From: Streptomyces silvae
GTDB taxonomy: Bacteria; Actinomycetota; Actinomycetes; Streptomycetales; Streptomycetaceae
Direction: 5' to 3'
Assembly: GCF_016745505.1 (NCBI RefSeq)
Contig: NZ_JAERUC010000080.1
Location: forward strand, 1 to 64,000
DNA length: 64,000 bases
Shown here: positions 8,150 to 17,183 of the stretch, piece after piece
Numbering within the stretch: position 1 is the first letter of the stretch
Layout: each line of letters begins with the position of its first letter
Translations under genes and position numbers: made by a program
The notes under the pieces: generated by a model
What the model was told of the DNA's origin: nothing
The model's input: only the letters and a program-made list of their open reading frames with translations
Databases searched by the model: none

Positions 8150-9004
8150 CTACAGCACGCCCGCCTCCCGCGCCGTCCACACCGACGGGATGAGCGGCCG
8201 GTAGCCCAGTTCGTGACGGATACGGGTCGTCGACATCACCCCGTGCCAGGGGTCCGGGACGTCCAGGTCGAGCGCCTCCTGCGGCACCGGCAGCCCGTGG
8301 AACTGGAAGAGGTCGACCATCGTGACCGGGGCGTCGTCGGCGATGTTGTAGACGCCGTGCGCCCCGGGCGCGTACAGCAGCCGCCGCAGGCCTTGCGCCA
8401 CATCCACGTGGTGGCCCATGTGCAGGCGCTGCATGGCGGGCCACTTAGGCGCCCACTTCATCACGTCGGCGAGGTGCGGGTCCCCGTCTCCGTACACGAA
8501 GGGCAGACGGGCGATGCGGAGGTCGTTCAGGCCCTCCATCGCTCCGAGGGCCTGCTCCGCCTCCCATTTTGACTCCGGATAGGTTCCCCACAGATGCGTG
8601 CCGGGGATCGTCCCGTCGCTCTCCACCAGCGCCCTGCCCCGCCCCGCGCCGTATACGAGACCCGTGCTGACCTGCACGAATCGCCGTACACCGGAGGCCA
8701 CCGCGGCCCGGCCGAGCTCGATGGCCGCGTCGCGGTTCACCGCCCGCGCCTCCTCGTCCGGCACTCCGCGGAACGCGGCGGCGACGTTCACCACCGCGTC
8801 CACGCCGGCCGTCGCCCCGGCGAGCACCCCCGCGTCACGCAGGTCACCGACCACCACCTGCGCGCCCAGCTCGGCGAACCGCTCGCCACGCGCCGCGTCG
8901 CGCACCAGGACCCGCACCTCGTCGCCGGGCGTCGCGCCCTGCAGCAGCCGCGGCACGAACCGTCGCCCGACCTGGCCTGTCGCCCCTGTCACCAATGTCA
9001 GCAT
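8150..9004 (-). CDS. NAD(P)-dependent epimerase/dehydratase (extended SDR)
   Basis: A 284-residue atypical or extended short-chain dehydrogenase. The N-terminal nucleotide-binding motif is TGATGQVG (residues 6-13), and an STGLVYG segment with a later TYPESKWEAE gives the YxxxK-type catalytic site (Tyr and Lys). The pattern fits NAD-dependent sugar epimerase/dehydratase-like proteins; the substrate is unknown. GAGGAGG directly precedes the ATG. It is divergent from an XRE regulator across a perfect dyad, which suggests it is that regulator's target. Confidence 0.85.
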   Translation of the reverse strand: MLTLVTGATGQVGRRFVPRLLQGATPGDEVRVLVRDAARGERFAELGAQVVVGDLRDAGVLAGATAGVDAVVNVAAAFRGVPDEEARAVNRDAAIELGRAAVASGVRRFVQVSTGLVYGAGRGRALVESDGTIPGTHLWGTYPESKWEAEQALGAMEGLNDLRIARLPFVYGDGDPHLADVMKWAPKWPAMQRLHMGHHVDVAQGLRRLLYAPGAHGVYNIADDAPVTMVDLFQFHGLPVPQEALDLDVPDPWHGVMSTTRIRHELGYRPLIPSVWTAREAGVL

Positions 9005-9077
9005 GGCCGCCTCCTCGTTGTCGTAGCCATGTCCCCACCGTGGGGGAACCGTGGCGACGACGGGAGAGACGCGTCTG

Positions 9078-9100
9078 TCCAGGGACCGGCACTCCCTGGA
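9078..9100. promoter_or_regulatory. Perfect dyad operator between SDR and XRE genes
   Basis: TCCAGGGA-N7-TCCCTGGA lies in the 127-base divergent intergenic region, about 32 bases upstream of the regulator start. A dyad at this place probably binds the XRE-family regulator and controls both genes; inferred from symmetry and position only. Confidence 0.6.
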
Positions 9101-9131
9101 TACGGATCCGGTTCCGAGGGATCCTGAAACC

Positions 9132-9998
9132 GTGGACCGAACCGAACTCGCCGACTTCCTCCGCCGCGCCCGCTCCCGCCTGGCCCCCGGCGACGTGGGC
9201 CTGAGCGCGGGCCCGCGGCGCCGCACCCCGGGCCTGCGCCGCGAGGAGGTGGCCCAGCTCGCCGGGATGTCCACGGACTACTACACGCGGCTGGAGCAGC
9301 GCCGCGGTTCGCACCCCTCTCGCCAGATGCTCTCCGCCCTCGCCCGTGCCCTGCGGCTCACGGACACGGAACGCGATCATCTGTTCCATCTGGCGGGCGA
9401 GGAACCGCCCCGGCCGGGCGGCTCCTCCGGCCATGTCCGCCCGGGACTGCTGCTGATCCTGGACCGGCTGCACGACCTCCCGGCGATGGTGGTGAGCGAC
9501 TGGGGCGAGGTGCTCGCGCAGAACGCCATGGCGGTGGCCCTGGCCGGCGGTGACCACACCGGGACGAATCTGATCCGCAGCTGGTTCACGGTGCCGGGCA
9601 CGCGTGACCTGTCCCCGCCCGAGTACCACGAGCAGCACGCCCGCGCGCACGCGGCGAGCCTGCGGGCGGTCGTCGCGGCCCGGCCCGATGACCCCGGCCC
9701 GGCCGCGCTCGTGGCCGAACTCCGGTCCGCGTCGAAGGAGTTCGAAGCGCTGTGGAAGTCGCACGACGTCCTGGCGCGCCGCCCGTCGCCGAAGCGGTTC
9801 CTGCACCCGGTGGTCGGCCTGCTCGAACTCGACTGCGACGTGCTGCTCAGCGACGGGCACAGCCAGCAGCTCATCGTGCACTCGGCACGGCCGGGCACAC
9901 CGGCGTACGAGCGCCTCGAACTCCTGAGGGTCATCGGCCTCCAGGACCTGAGCCCGGACCCGCAGGATCAGCCGCCGCCCCACCACACGATCCCCTGA
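9132..9998 (+). CDS. XRE (MmyB-like) transcriptional regulator
   Basis: A 288-residue regulator. An N-terminal helix-turn-helix of the XRE type covers about residues 25-85 (RTPGLRREEVAQLAGMSTDYYTRLEQ split across helices), and a C-terminal MmyB-like ligand domain contains the VSDWGEVLAQNAMA segment. In this family the C-terminal pocket is thought to bind a fatty acid or other small molecule. The GTG at 9132 begins the helix that precedes the HTH. The divergent SDR gene is the probable target. Confidence 0.87.
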   Translation: MDRTELADFLRRARSRLAPGDVGLSAGPRRRTPGLRREEVAQLAGMSTDYYTRLEQRRGSHPSRQMLSALARALRLTDTERDHLFHLAGEEPPRPGGSSGHVRPGLLLILDRLHDLPAMVVSDWGEVLAQNAMAVALAGGDHTGTNLIRSWFTVPGTRDLSPPEYHEQHARAHAASLRAVVAARPDDPGPAALVAELRSASKEFEALWKSHDVLARRPSPKRFLHPVVGLLELDCDVLLSDGHSQQLIVHSARPGTPAYERLELLRVIGLQDLSPDPQDQPPPHHTIP

Positions 9999-10043
9999 CG
10001 GTCCCGGTGGTGGAGCGGGCGGGCGGGCTTGAGCTTTCCGTTC

Positions 10044-11405
10044 TCAGACCAGACCGAGCGACCGCAGGACGCTGCGCTGGCCCGCGGTCGGGTCCGCCGG
10101 CCAGTAGAGGTAGCAGACGCCTCCCGTGCCGCTCCTGACCGCGCCGTTCGCGTCATAGCGCTTGGTCCTCAACCAAATATTTTCCCACTCCCGCCGGCGG
10201 TAGACGCGGCGTACCGCGTCGTTGGACGGCGACGCGGGGTCGTTGGCGATCACGTCGCCGTCGGCCGTGAAGCCGATGACGGTCATCAGGTGACCGGAGG
10301 TCCCGTACCCCGCCCCCGTCAGCTCCTCCTTGAGGAACGACTGCGACGTGATGACCGGGATACCCGCCGCGATCAGCTTCTCCACGTCGGTCAGCGACCC
10401 GAGCCGGGTGACCACGGCGTTCATGTCCTTGTACGTCGCGGCGTAGGCGGCGTTGAAGGGCCAGTTGCCGCATCCGTCGTACTGGTAGTCGAAGGTGTAC
10501 CGGGCCGCGTGGCAGACCTGGGGGTCGGCGATGCCCGGCTTGACCCAGGACAGGTCCTCGGCGGTGGGCCTGCGGCCCCAGTACTCGATGATCATCTGCG
10601 AGGAGGTGGGGCTGCACCAGGCCTCGCCCCCGTTGTCGTACTCCGGGTACTCCCCCACATGGACGTTCTGCGAGTAGCGGGGCACCGCCAGTTCCCGGGC
10701 GACGCCGGGAGCCGTGGCGGGGACGGTGAAGCGGTCGGGGACGTCCGAGCCCATGGCGCCGACCCGGTGGACCGTGGGCGTGAGCCGGGTGCCGGGCGTG
10801 CGGTGGAGGGTGAGCCGCAGCCGGTAGGAGACCAGCCGGAGCCCGCTCGCCGCGTCGTCCAGGGACAGCGTGTCGGTCCAGACCGTGCTCCTGCCGTCGG
10901 TCTGGTCGTCGACCGAGGTACGGCGGATGTCCGTGTCACCGGAGGCCCAGCGGCCCATCACGTACCAGGGTGTGTCCGTCCCGTCCGCGTAGCCGGCGCG
11001 CAGCTCGATCTGGATCCAGGTGCCCTTCGGGGCGCGGGCGTTCCAGGAGGCGATCACCTCGGTGGCGGGGACGGCGAGGCGGTGGACCGGGGAGGTCCAG
11101 GTCGCGTACTCCCAGGTGCTGGTCGTGCCCGTGTGCGGGTCGGTGTAGTCGGTGCGTCCGGCGGGGGCGGAGATCTCCAGGCCCGCCCGGCGTCCGGCGA
11201 CGGCCCGGGTCCCGGCGGACGAGCCGCAGCGCCATTCGGTGTACGTACTCCAGAAACGGTTGTCCACGAGCGAGTCCGCCGCCGGTGCCGATGAGGTGCG
11301 GGTGGGTGCGGCGCCCGCCGGGCCGGCGGAGGCCACGGCGCCCGCCCCGGCCGCGGCCGCGAGCGCGGCGGTGAGCACGGTCCTGCGTGAAGTCGGTCTG
11401 GTCAT
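10044..11405 (-). CDS. Secreted C39-family peptidase
   Basis: A 453-residue exported protein. The N-terminus has a twin-arginine signal (SRRTVLTAA followed by an Ala-rich segment). The first half is a beta-rich domain; the second half is a C39-like cysteine peptidase with catalytic Cys in EAWCSPTSSQM, His in SGHLMTVIGF and an Asp in the NDPAS region. It probably cleaves peptides or proteins outside the cell. The ATG at 11405 is chosen because it directly precedes the Tat motif. A DasR-like site lies about 110 bases upstream. Confidence 0.85.
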   Translation of the reverse strand: MTRPTSRRTVLTAALAAAAGAGAVASAGPAGAAPTRTSSAPAADSLVDNRFWSTYTEWRCGSSAGTRAVAGRRAGLEISAPAGRTDYTDPHTGTTSTWEYATWTSPVHRLAVPATEVIASWNARAPKGTWIQIELRAGYADGTDTPWYVMGRWASGDTDIRRTSVDDQTDGRSTVWTDTLSLDDAASGLRLVSYRLRLTLHRTPGTRLTPTVHRVGAMGSDVPDRFTVPATAPGVARELAVPRYSQNVHVGEYPEYDNGGEAWCSPTSSQMIIEYWGRRPTAEDLSWVKPGIADPQVCHAARYTFDYQYDGCGNWPFNAAYAATYKDMNAVVTRLGSLTDVEKLIAAGIPVITSQSFLKEELTGAGYGTSGHLMTVIGFTADGDVIANDPASPSNDAVRRVYRRREWENIWLRTKRYDANGAVRSGTGGVCYLYWPADPTAGQRSVLRSLGLV

Positions 11406-11517
11406 GGGCGGACCCCCGGTCGTTGGCGGATTGGGCTGCGGGTGCCGATCGGTGCGCCAACTATCGCGGGTCGATGCCGCATCCGGCCAGTGATTCGCCC
11501 CGTGCCGCGCCATCAAT

Positions 11518-11533
11518 ATTGGTCTGGTCCACT
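11518..11533. promoter_or_regulatory. DasR-responsive element (dre)-like site
   Basis: ATTGGTCTGGTCCACT matches 13 of 16 positions of the dre consensus ACTGGTCTAGACCACT as I recall it. It lies between the C39 peptidase (minus) and the kinase gene (plus), where it could control either. DasR is the GntR-family repressor that links glucosamine-6-phosphate to chitin use and development. Confidence 0.5.
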
Positions 11534-11584
11534 GGCGTGACCTGGGCGGGCCGACCGGACCCGCGGGGACGCGCCGCGGGCTCC

Positions 11585-11590
11585 TAGGGT
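11585..11590 (+). promoter_or_regulatory. -10 element for a leaderless transcript
   Basis: TAGGGT ends six bases before the ATG at 11597, which is the spacing of a leaderless Streptomyces mRNA where transcription starts at the A of ATG. No -35 hexamer is clear. Confidence 0.4.
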
Positions 11591-11596
11591 GGGGAC

Positions 11597-12211
11597 ATGA
11601 ACGACCTGACGGACCTCGCGCGCCGGCTGCGCTCCCTGCCCCCGTCCTGCGGGCCGGTGCGGCTGGTCGCGGTCGACGGGCACGCGGGGTCCGGCAAGAG
11701 CACCTTCGCCAGCCGGCTGGCCGCGGCGCTCGGCGGCGCGCCCGTGCTGCGCCTGGACGACCTCGCCACCCATGAGGAGCTCTTCGCCTGGACGGACCGG
11801 CTGCGGGCGCAGGTCCTGGATCCGCTCGCGCGGGGCGCGTCCGCGCGCTACGCCCCGTACGACTGGACGGCCCGGTGCTTCGGACCGCCGAGGACGCTGG
11901 ACCCGGCCCCTGTGATGCTGATCGAGGGGGTGGGTGCCGGGCGCGCCGCGGTCCGGCCGTTCCTCGCGGGGCTGCTGTGGATGGAGGGCGACCGCGAGGC
12001 GTCCTGGGAGCAGGGCAGACGTCGCGACGGGCCCGGCCTCGCGGAGTTCTGGGACGGCTGGGTCCTCGCGGAGCACCGGCATTTCGCCGACGATCCCTCG
12101 TACCCCTTCGCGGACGCGGTGGTACGGAGGATGCCCACGGGATACATGTGGCTGGAAGGTCCTCACCCGACAGCGGTGACGAGTCGGATCGTCACGGACA
12201 GTGAAGCCTGA
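11597..12211 (+). CDS. Uridine kinase-like P-loop kinase
   Basis: A 204-residue P-loop protein. The Walker A motif GHAGSGKS occurs near residues 30-37, and a LRLDDLATHEELFAWTDRL segment and a VMLIEGVGAGR segment resemble the acceptor and Walker B regions of uridine kinase/phosphoribulokinase-type kinases. It probably phosphorylates a nucleoside or other small molecule in the cytoplasm; no substrate can be assigned. The start may be leaderless. Confidence 0.78.
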   Translation: MNDLTDLARRLRSLPPSCGPVRLVAVDGHAGSGKSTFASRLAAALGGAPVLRLDDLATHEELFAWTDRLRAQVLDPLARGASARYAPYDWTARCFGPPRTLDPAPVMLIEGVGAGRAAVRPFLAGLLWMEGDREASWEQGRRRDGPGLAEFWDGWVLAEHRHFADDPSYPFADAVVRRMPTGYMWLEGPHPTAVTSRIVTDSEA

Positions 12212-12579
12212 GGGCCGCCATACCGGTCAGTACGAAAAAGCCCCGAAGCCGCCCCAACTCGGCTTGACCGAGGGGCCGTACAGGTCTTACGTTCTCAATG
12301 TGCGGCTTTTCGGAGCCCCCGCAGACGCGAAGCCCCCGGTTGTTCCCCCGTGATCGGGGGCTTCGTTCTGCCCTCGCACCCCCGCCGGCCCGGCCCCTCC
12401 ACTCACCCTCGGTCACCGCGGACGAAGCGCCGGTTACGTACTTAACCGCTCACTCCCTGTGCAGGTACGATGCGTCGCGGGTGTGGTCAATTCCCGTCCC
12501 CGGCGCGGTGATTAGCCGTGCCGAGCTGGGCATGCTGTGCGGGCGGGACATTCTGGGGGCACGGTTTGTGGGGGACCTG
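12212..12579. other. Hairpin-rich 368-base intergenic region
   Basis: No gene is evident. It contains a strong hairpin (12329-12364), a possible long-range pairing between AAAAGCC (about 12235-12241) and GGCTTTT (about 12303-12309), and a TTACGTTCTCAATGTG stretch. The two structures could terminate the kinase transcript or be parts of an unrecognised RNA; I see no tRNA T-loop or anticodon stem. Confidence 0.4.
12329..12364 (+). terminator. Hairpin terminator after the kinase gene
   Basis: A perfect 10-bp stem (GAAGCCCCCG at 12329-12338 with CGGGGGCTTC at 12355-12364) and a 16-base loop, located 118 bases after the kinase stop and before the AAA ATPase. Only a weak T-containing tail follows. 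Confidence 0.6.
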
Positions 12580-14484
12580 ATGGACATCGGCACGCCGGGC
12601 ACACAGGCCCCGGCCGACCTTGCCTGGCTGCGGGGGGTGGACGCCTACACCATGGGGGCGTACCCGCAGGCCGAGGAGGAGTTCAGAACGGCGGTGCGGT
12701 TCGACCCCGGCATGGCGGACGGCTGGCTGGGGCTGCACGCGCTGCGGATCGACACCACCACGGCGCTGTTACGCATGTACCGCCACCGCGACCGCTTCGG
12801 CGAGCAGCGCGCCCGCCACCGCCGTACGCTCAACTCGTGGTACTGGCTGGGGTGGTGGGTGCAGCCGGTGCTGGAGAGCCCGCGCGATCTGCTCCTCGCG
12901 CACGCCTCGCACTGGCTGGACGGCCGCCATGTGCCGGAGCTGGACAGGGCGCTGGCGGGTCTGCCGCCCGTCGACACCGATCCCCAGGTCCGCTTCCTGC
13001 ACGCCTGCCGCTCCTATCTGGTGAAGGACTGGGACCAGCTCGTCCGCACCACGGAGCAGCTCATCGACGATCCGCTGCTCGGCATCGAGGCGGGGCTCTT
13101 CGGCGGCATGGCCCGGGTGCGCCTGGAGATGTACGGGCAGGCGGAGCCCCTGCTGTCCGCCGCGCTGATGCGCTGCCGCAGCGAGCAGCCGCAGCGCAAG
13201 GAGCTGCGCTACTGGCTGGCGCGTGCCCATGAGGGCACCGGCCGGAGCGCGGCGGCCCTGCCGCTCTACCGCGCGGTGCACCGCGTGGACCCGGCCTTCA
13301 TGGACACCTCGGCCAGACTCGCGGCGATCTCCGAGGGCGACGGCTACGACGAGGCCGGCGACCTCGCCGCAGTCTCGCTGGCCGGCTTCGGCGCGGACGG
13401 CTCGGGTACGGAGGCGCAGACGGACGCCGACCTGGGGCTCACCACCGACCTGGTCGACGGCCGTGAGCCCTGGCTCGGCGGCGACCCGCAGGTCATGCCC
13501 GGGGCCGTGGCGCCCCCGTCCGGGGCCGGCGGTGGAGCGCGGGAGAAGCCGGGGGCGCCCCGGGCCGCCGCCTTCCCCGCGGGGCCGAGCGACCCGGCGA
13601 TGCTCGCCGAGGCGCTCGCGGAGCTGGAGCGCATGGTCGGTCTCGAACCGGTGAAACGCCAGGTCAAGGCCCTGTCCGCACAGCTGAACATGGCGCGCCT
13701 GCGCGCGGAGCAGGGGCTGCCGGTGCAGCCGCCGAAGCGCCATTTCGTCTTCTCCGGACCGTCCGGCACGGGCAAGACGACGGTCGCCCGGATCCTGGGC
13801 CGGGTCTTCTACGCCCTCGGTCTCCTCGGCGGCGACCACCTGGTGGAGGCCCAACGGTCCGACCTGGTCGGCGAGTTCCTCGGGCAGACCGCGGTGAAGG
13901 CCAACGAGCTGATCGATTCGGCGCTCGGCGGGGTGCTGTTCGTGGACGAGGCGTACAGCCTCTCCAACTCCGGTTACAGCAAGGGAGACGCGTACGGGGA
14001 CGAGGCCCTTCAGGTCCTCCTCAAGCGCGCCGAGGACAACAGGGACCATCTGGTGGTCATCCTCGCCGGCTATCCGGAGGGCATGGGCCGGCTGCTCTCC
14101 ACCAACCCGGGGCTCTCCTCGCGCTTCACGACCCGGGTCGACTTCCCGAGCTACCGCCCCCTCGAACTCACCGCGATCGGCGGGGTGCTGGCCGCCGAGA
14201 ACGGCGACGTGTGGGACGAGGAGTCGCTCGACGAGCTGCGCAGCATCAGCGGGCACGTGGTCGACCAGGGCTGGATCGACGAGCTGGGCAACGGCCGGTT
14301 CCTGCGCACCCTGTACGAGAAGAGCTGCGCCTATCGTGACCTGCGGCTGTCGGGTTACACCGCCGCGCCGACCAGGGACGATCTGGCCACGCTGCGCCTG
14401 CCGGACCTGATGCAGGCGTACGGCGAGGTGCTGTCGGGGCGGGGTCCTGTGGACCGGGGGAAGCAGGAGCCCGGCGCGCTCTGA
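12580..14484 (+). CDS. EccA-like AAA+ ATPase with N-terminal TPR-like region
   Basis: A 634-residue protein. Residues 1-330 form an all-helical TPR-like region (TMGAYPQAEEEFRTAV repeat). After a Pro/Gly linker, the second half is a CbxX/CfqX-type AAA+ module with Walker A GPSGTGKTT, Walker B GVLFVDEAYSL, and a sensor region ending SSRFTTRVDFP. This architecture is shared with type VII secretion EccA ATPases and their Streptomyces relatives. No ESX machinery genes are adjacent. The ATG at 12580 follows GGGGGA; a GTG four codons earlier (12568) is an alternative. Confidence 0.78.
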   Translation: MDIGTPGTQAPADLAWLRGVDAYTMGAYPQAEEEFRTAVRFDPGMADGWLGLHALRIDTTTALLRMYRHRDRFGEQRARHRRTLNSWYWLGWWVQPVLESPRDLLLAHASHWLDGRHVPELDRALAGLPPVDTDPQVRFLHACRSYLVKDWDQLVRTTEQLIDDPLLGIEAGLFGGMARVRLEMYGQAEPLLSAALMRCRSEQPQRKELRYWLARAHEGTGRSAAALPLYRAVHRVDPAFMDTSARLAAISEGDGYDEAGDLAAVSLAGFGADGSGTEAQTDADLGLTTDLVDGREPWLGGDPQVMPGAVAPPSGAGGGAREKPGAPRAAAFPAGPSDPAMLAEALAELERMVGLEPVKRQVKALSAQLNMARLRAEQGLPVQPPKRHFVFSGPSGTGKTTVARILGRVFYALGLLGGDHLVEAQRSDLVGEFLGQTAVKANELIDSALGGVLFVDEAYSLSNSGYSKGDAYGDEALQVLLKRAEDNRDHLVVILAGYPEGMGRLLSTNPGLSSRFTTRVDFPSYRPLELTAIGGVLAAENGDVWDEESLDELRSISGHVVDQGWIDELGNGRFLRTLYEKSCAYRDLRLSGYTAAPTRDDLATLRLPDLMQAYGEVLSGRGPVDRGKQEPGAL

Positions 14485-14529
14485 GCGCGCCGCCGGGCGG
14501 ACCCCGGAGGGACCGCCCGGCGGCGGTGA

Positions 14530-15615
14530 TCAGCCCAGCGGGGCCATGGCCTTCGGCGCCTCCACCGTGCGGCGGGGCACCGAGACACGGTGGGCGGGGT
14601 CGCGGACCTCGCCCACGAGCATCTCCAGGACGTCCTCCATGGCGACCAGCCCGAGCACCTTGCCCGACGCGTCGGCGACCTGGGCGAGATGCGTGGCCGC
14701 GCGGCGCATGACCGTCAGGGCGTCGTCCAGGGGGAGCTCCGCCCGTACGGTGGCCATCGGGCGCCAGATCTGCTGCGGGACGGCCCGCTCGCCGTCCTCC
14801 AGCTCCAGGACGTCCTTGACGTGCAGATAGCCCATGAACGGGCCGCCGCCCTCGGCGCAGACCGGGAAACGCGAGTAGCCGGTCCGCACGGTCAGCTCCT
14901 CGATGCGGCGCGGGGTGACGGAGGGGTCCACCGTCACCAGGGACGCACGGTCGAGCAGGACGTCGGTGACGGGCCTGCTGCCCAGTTCGAGGGCGTCCCC
15001 GAGGCGTTCCTGCGCCTCCGGTTCCAGCAGACCGGCCATGCCGGCGTCCTCCACCAGCCGGTTGAGCTGCTCACTGGTGAAGACGGCCTCGACCTCGTCC
15101 TTGGGCTCGACCTTGAAGAGCCGCAGGACGAGCCTGGCGCAGGCGCCGAGCGCGGAGGTCACGGGCCGGCAGAGCCGGGCGAAGCCGACCAGGCCGGGGC
15201 TGAGCCACATCGCGGTCTTCTCGGGTGCGGCCATCGCCAGGTTCTTCGGGACCATCTCGCCGATGACGAGGTGGAGGAAGACCACCGAGACCAGGGCCAC
15301 CGCGAAGCCGAGCGGGTGGACGAGCCCGTCGGGCACGTGCGCCGCGTGGAAGACGGGCTCCAGCAGATGGGCGACGGTCGGCTCCGCGACCGCGCCCAGG
15401 GTGAGGGAGCAGACGGTGATGCCGAACTGTGCGGCGGCCATCATCTGCGGCAGGTTCTCCAGGCCGTACAGGACCTGTCTGGCCCGGCTCGACCCGTCTG
15501 CCGCGAGGGGCTCGACCTGGCTGCGCCGTACGGAGACGAGCGCGAACTCGGCGCCGACGAAGAAGCCGTTCGCCAGGACGAGGAGACCTGCGAAGAGCAG
15601 CTGTACGAGGCTCAT
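14530..15615 (-). CDS. CNNM/CBS-domain membrane protein (hemolysin family)
   Basis: A 361-residue protein with an N-terminal CNNM (DUF21) transmembrane domain, residues 1-190, including the family's signature LVLANGFFVGAEFALVSVRRS, followed by two CBS domains (VTDVLLDR... and AVPQQIWRPM...). Relatives are linked to magnesium/cobalt export; the old name hemolysin is misleading. It lacks the C-terminal CorC_HlyC domain that its upstream neighbour has. The start overlaps the neighbour's stop by four bases, so the pair is translationally coupled and may form a heteromeric transporter. Confidence 0.87.
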   Translation of the reverse strand: MSLVQLLFAGLLVLANGFFVGAEFALVSVRRSQVEPLAADGSSRARQVLYGLENLPQMMAAAQFGITVCSLTLGAVAEPTVAHLLEPVFHAAHVPDGLVHPLGFAVALVSVVFLHLVIGEMVPKNLAMAAPEKTAMWLSPGLVGFARLCRPVTSALGACARLVLRLFKVEPKDEVEAVFTSEQLNRLVEDAGMAGLLEPEAQERLGDALELGSRPVTDVLLDRASLVTVDPSVTPRRIEELTVRTGYSRFPVCAEGGGPFMGYLHVKDVLELEDGERAVPQQIWRPMATVRAELPLDDALTVMRRAATHLAQVADASGKVLGLVAMEDVLEMLVGEVRDPAHRVSVPRRTVEAPKAMAPLG

Positions 15616-16997
15616 CGCAAGGCCTCCAGCAGGTCCTGGGTGAGGTGCTCCGGCCGGTCCGGCCGTCCCGCCGGGGTGGCTGGTGTGTCGGTCAGCCGGA
15701 CGAAGCGGACCTTCTCGGCCCGGTAGTGGCCGACCTGGCGGACGGAGATCCGCCAGTCGGGCAGTTCGGCCCGGTCACCGGGGGCGGGGATGCGCCCCAG
15801 CAGATCGGCGACCAGTCCGGCCACGGTCTCGTACGGTCCCTCGGGTACATCGAGGCCTATCCGCCGCAGGGTCAGGACCCTGGTGCTGCCCTCCACGTCC
15901 CAGCCGGCCCGGCCGTCCTCGGCGACGACGGGCGTCAGCTCGGGGCGGTCGGCGCCCTCCGCGTCGTGCTCGTCCCTGACCTCGCCGACGAGCTCCTCGA
16001 TGATGTCCTCGAGGGTGACGACACCGGCGGTGCCGCCGTACTCGTCGACCACGACGGCTATCGGCTGCTCGCTGCGCAGCCGCTTGAGCAGCTGCTCGAC
16101 GGGCAGGGTCTCGGGCACCAGGAGCGGTGCCACGGCGATCCGGCTCACCGGGGTGCGCAGCCGGTCCTGGGAGGGGACGGCCAGGGCGTTCTTGAGGTGG
16201 ACCATGCCGACGACCTCGTCGATGCGGTCCCGGTAGACGGGGAAGCGGGACAGACCCGTGGCCCGTGTGAGGTTGAGGACGTCCGCCGCGGTGGCGGAGG
16301 ACTGCAGGGCGCTGACCTTCACGCGCGGGGTCATGACGTGCTGGGCGGTGAGCCCGGCGAGCGACAGCGTCCGTACGAAGAGGTCGGCGGTGTCCTGTTC
16401 GAGGGTGCCTGCCTCGGCGGAGTGCCGGGCCAGGGAGACCAGCTCGCCCGGGGTCCTGGCGGAGGCGAGCTCGTCGGTGGGCTCGACCCCCAGCAGCCTG
16501 ACCAGCCGGTTGGCGACCGTGTTCAGAGCGGTGATCACCGGCCGCAGGAGGGTGGAGAAGCGGTGCTGCGGTCCGGCGACGAACTGGGCGACCTGGAGCG
16601 GCCGGGAGACCGCCCAGTTCTTCGGTACGAGCTCGCCGATCACCATCTGGACGGCGGAGGCGAACAGCATGCCGATCACGACGCTCACCCCGGGGACGGC
16701 CCCTTCGGGCATCCCGGTGGCGGTGAGCGGTCCGGCGAGCAGCTGGGCGAGCGCCGGTTCGGCGAGCATGCCGACGACCAGCGAGGTGATCGTGATGCCC
16801 AGCTGGGTGCCGGAGAGCTGGAAGGAGAGTTCGCGCAGGGCGGCGACGACGGTACGGGCCCGGCGGTCGCCTTCGGCGGCGGCGCGCTCGGCGTCCGGCC
16901 GGTCCACCGTGACGAGACCGAATTCGGCCGCCACGAAGAAGCCGTTGGCGAGGATGAGAAGGAATGCCGCGAGGAGCAGCAACAGGGGGGTGGTCAT
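15612..16997 (-). CDS. CNNM/CBS/CorC membrane protein (hemolysin family)
   Basis: A 461-residue paralogue of the following gene. It has a CNNM domain (residues 1-190, LILANGFFVAAEFGLVTVDR), two CBS domains (AQHVMTPRVKV and VSRIAVAPLLVPE) and a C-terminal CorC_HlyC transporter-associated domain (residues about 345-430). It is probably a divalent-cation exporter subunit at the cell membrane. It is first in a two-gene operon with the shorter paralogue. Confidence 0.88.
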   Translation of the reverse strand: MTTPLLLLLAAFLLILANGFFVAAEFGLVTVDRPDAERAAAEGDRRARTVVAALRELSFQLSGTQLGITITSLVVGMLAEPALAQLLAGPLTATGMPEGAVPGVSVVIGMLFASAVQMVIGELVPKNWAVSRPLQVAQFVAGPQHRFSTLLRPVITALNTVANRLVRLLGVEPTDELASARTPGELVSLARHSAEAGTLEQDTADLFVRTLSLAGLTAQHVMTPRVKVSALQSSATAADVLNLTRATGLSRFPVYRDRIDEVVGMVHLKNALAVPSQDRLRTPVSRIAVAPLLVPETLPVEQLLKRLRSEQPIAVVVDEYGGTAGVVTLEDIIEELVGEVRDEHDAEGADRPELTPVVAEDGRAGWDVEGSTRVLTLRRIGLDVPEGPYETVAGLVADLLGRIPAPGDRAELPDWRISVRQVGHYRAEKVRFVRLTDTPATPAGRPDRPEHLTQDLLEALR

Positions 16998-17183
16998 GCC
17001 GCCGCCTCCGGGGAGGGGGCGGCGCAGGTACTACCGGACGATCCGTCCATTGCTGGAGGGAGTCACTCCTTGGGTCGCAGGAAAGTGCCCCGCGGCCCGA
17101 GGGCCTTCTGGTGCGGGGCGGGGCGCACCCGGTGCGCCACCGGATCCAGAATAATCGGGATCGGGGCGAACGGGGCAGTGGGC

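Noticed and set aside
12235..12310. A possible tRNA in the paired region before the AAA ATPase
   Set aside because: No T-loop consensus (GGTTCGA), no CCA-proximal acceptor stem of seven pairs and no anticodon stem in the right place.
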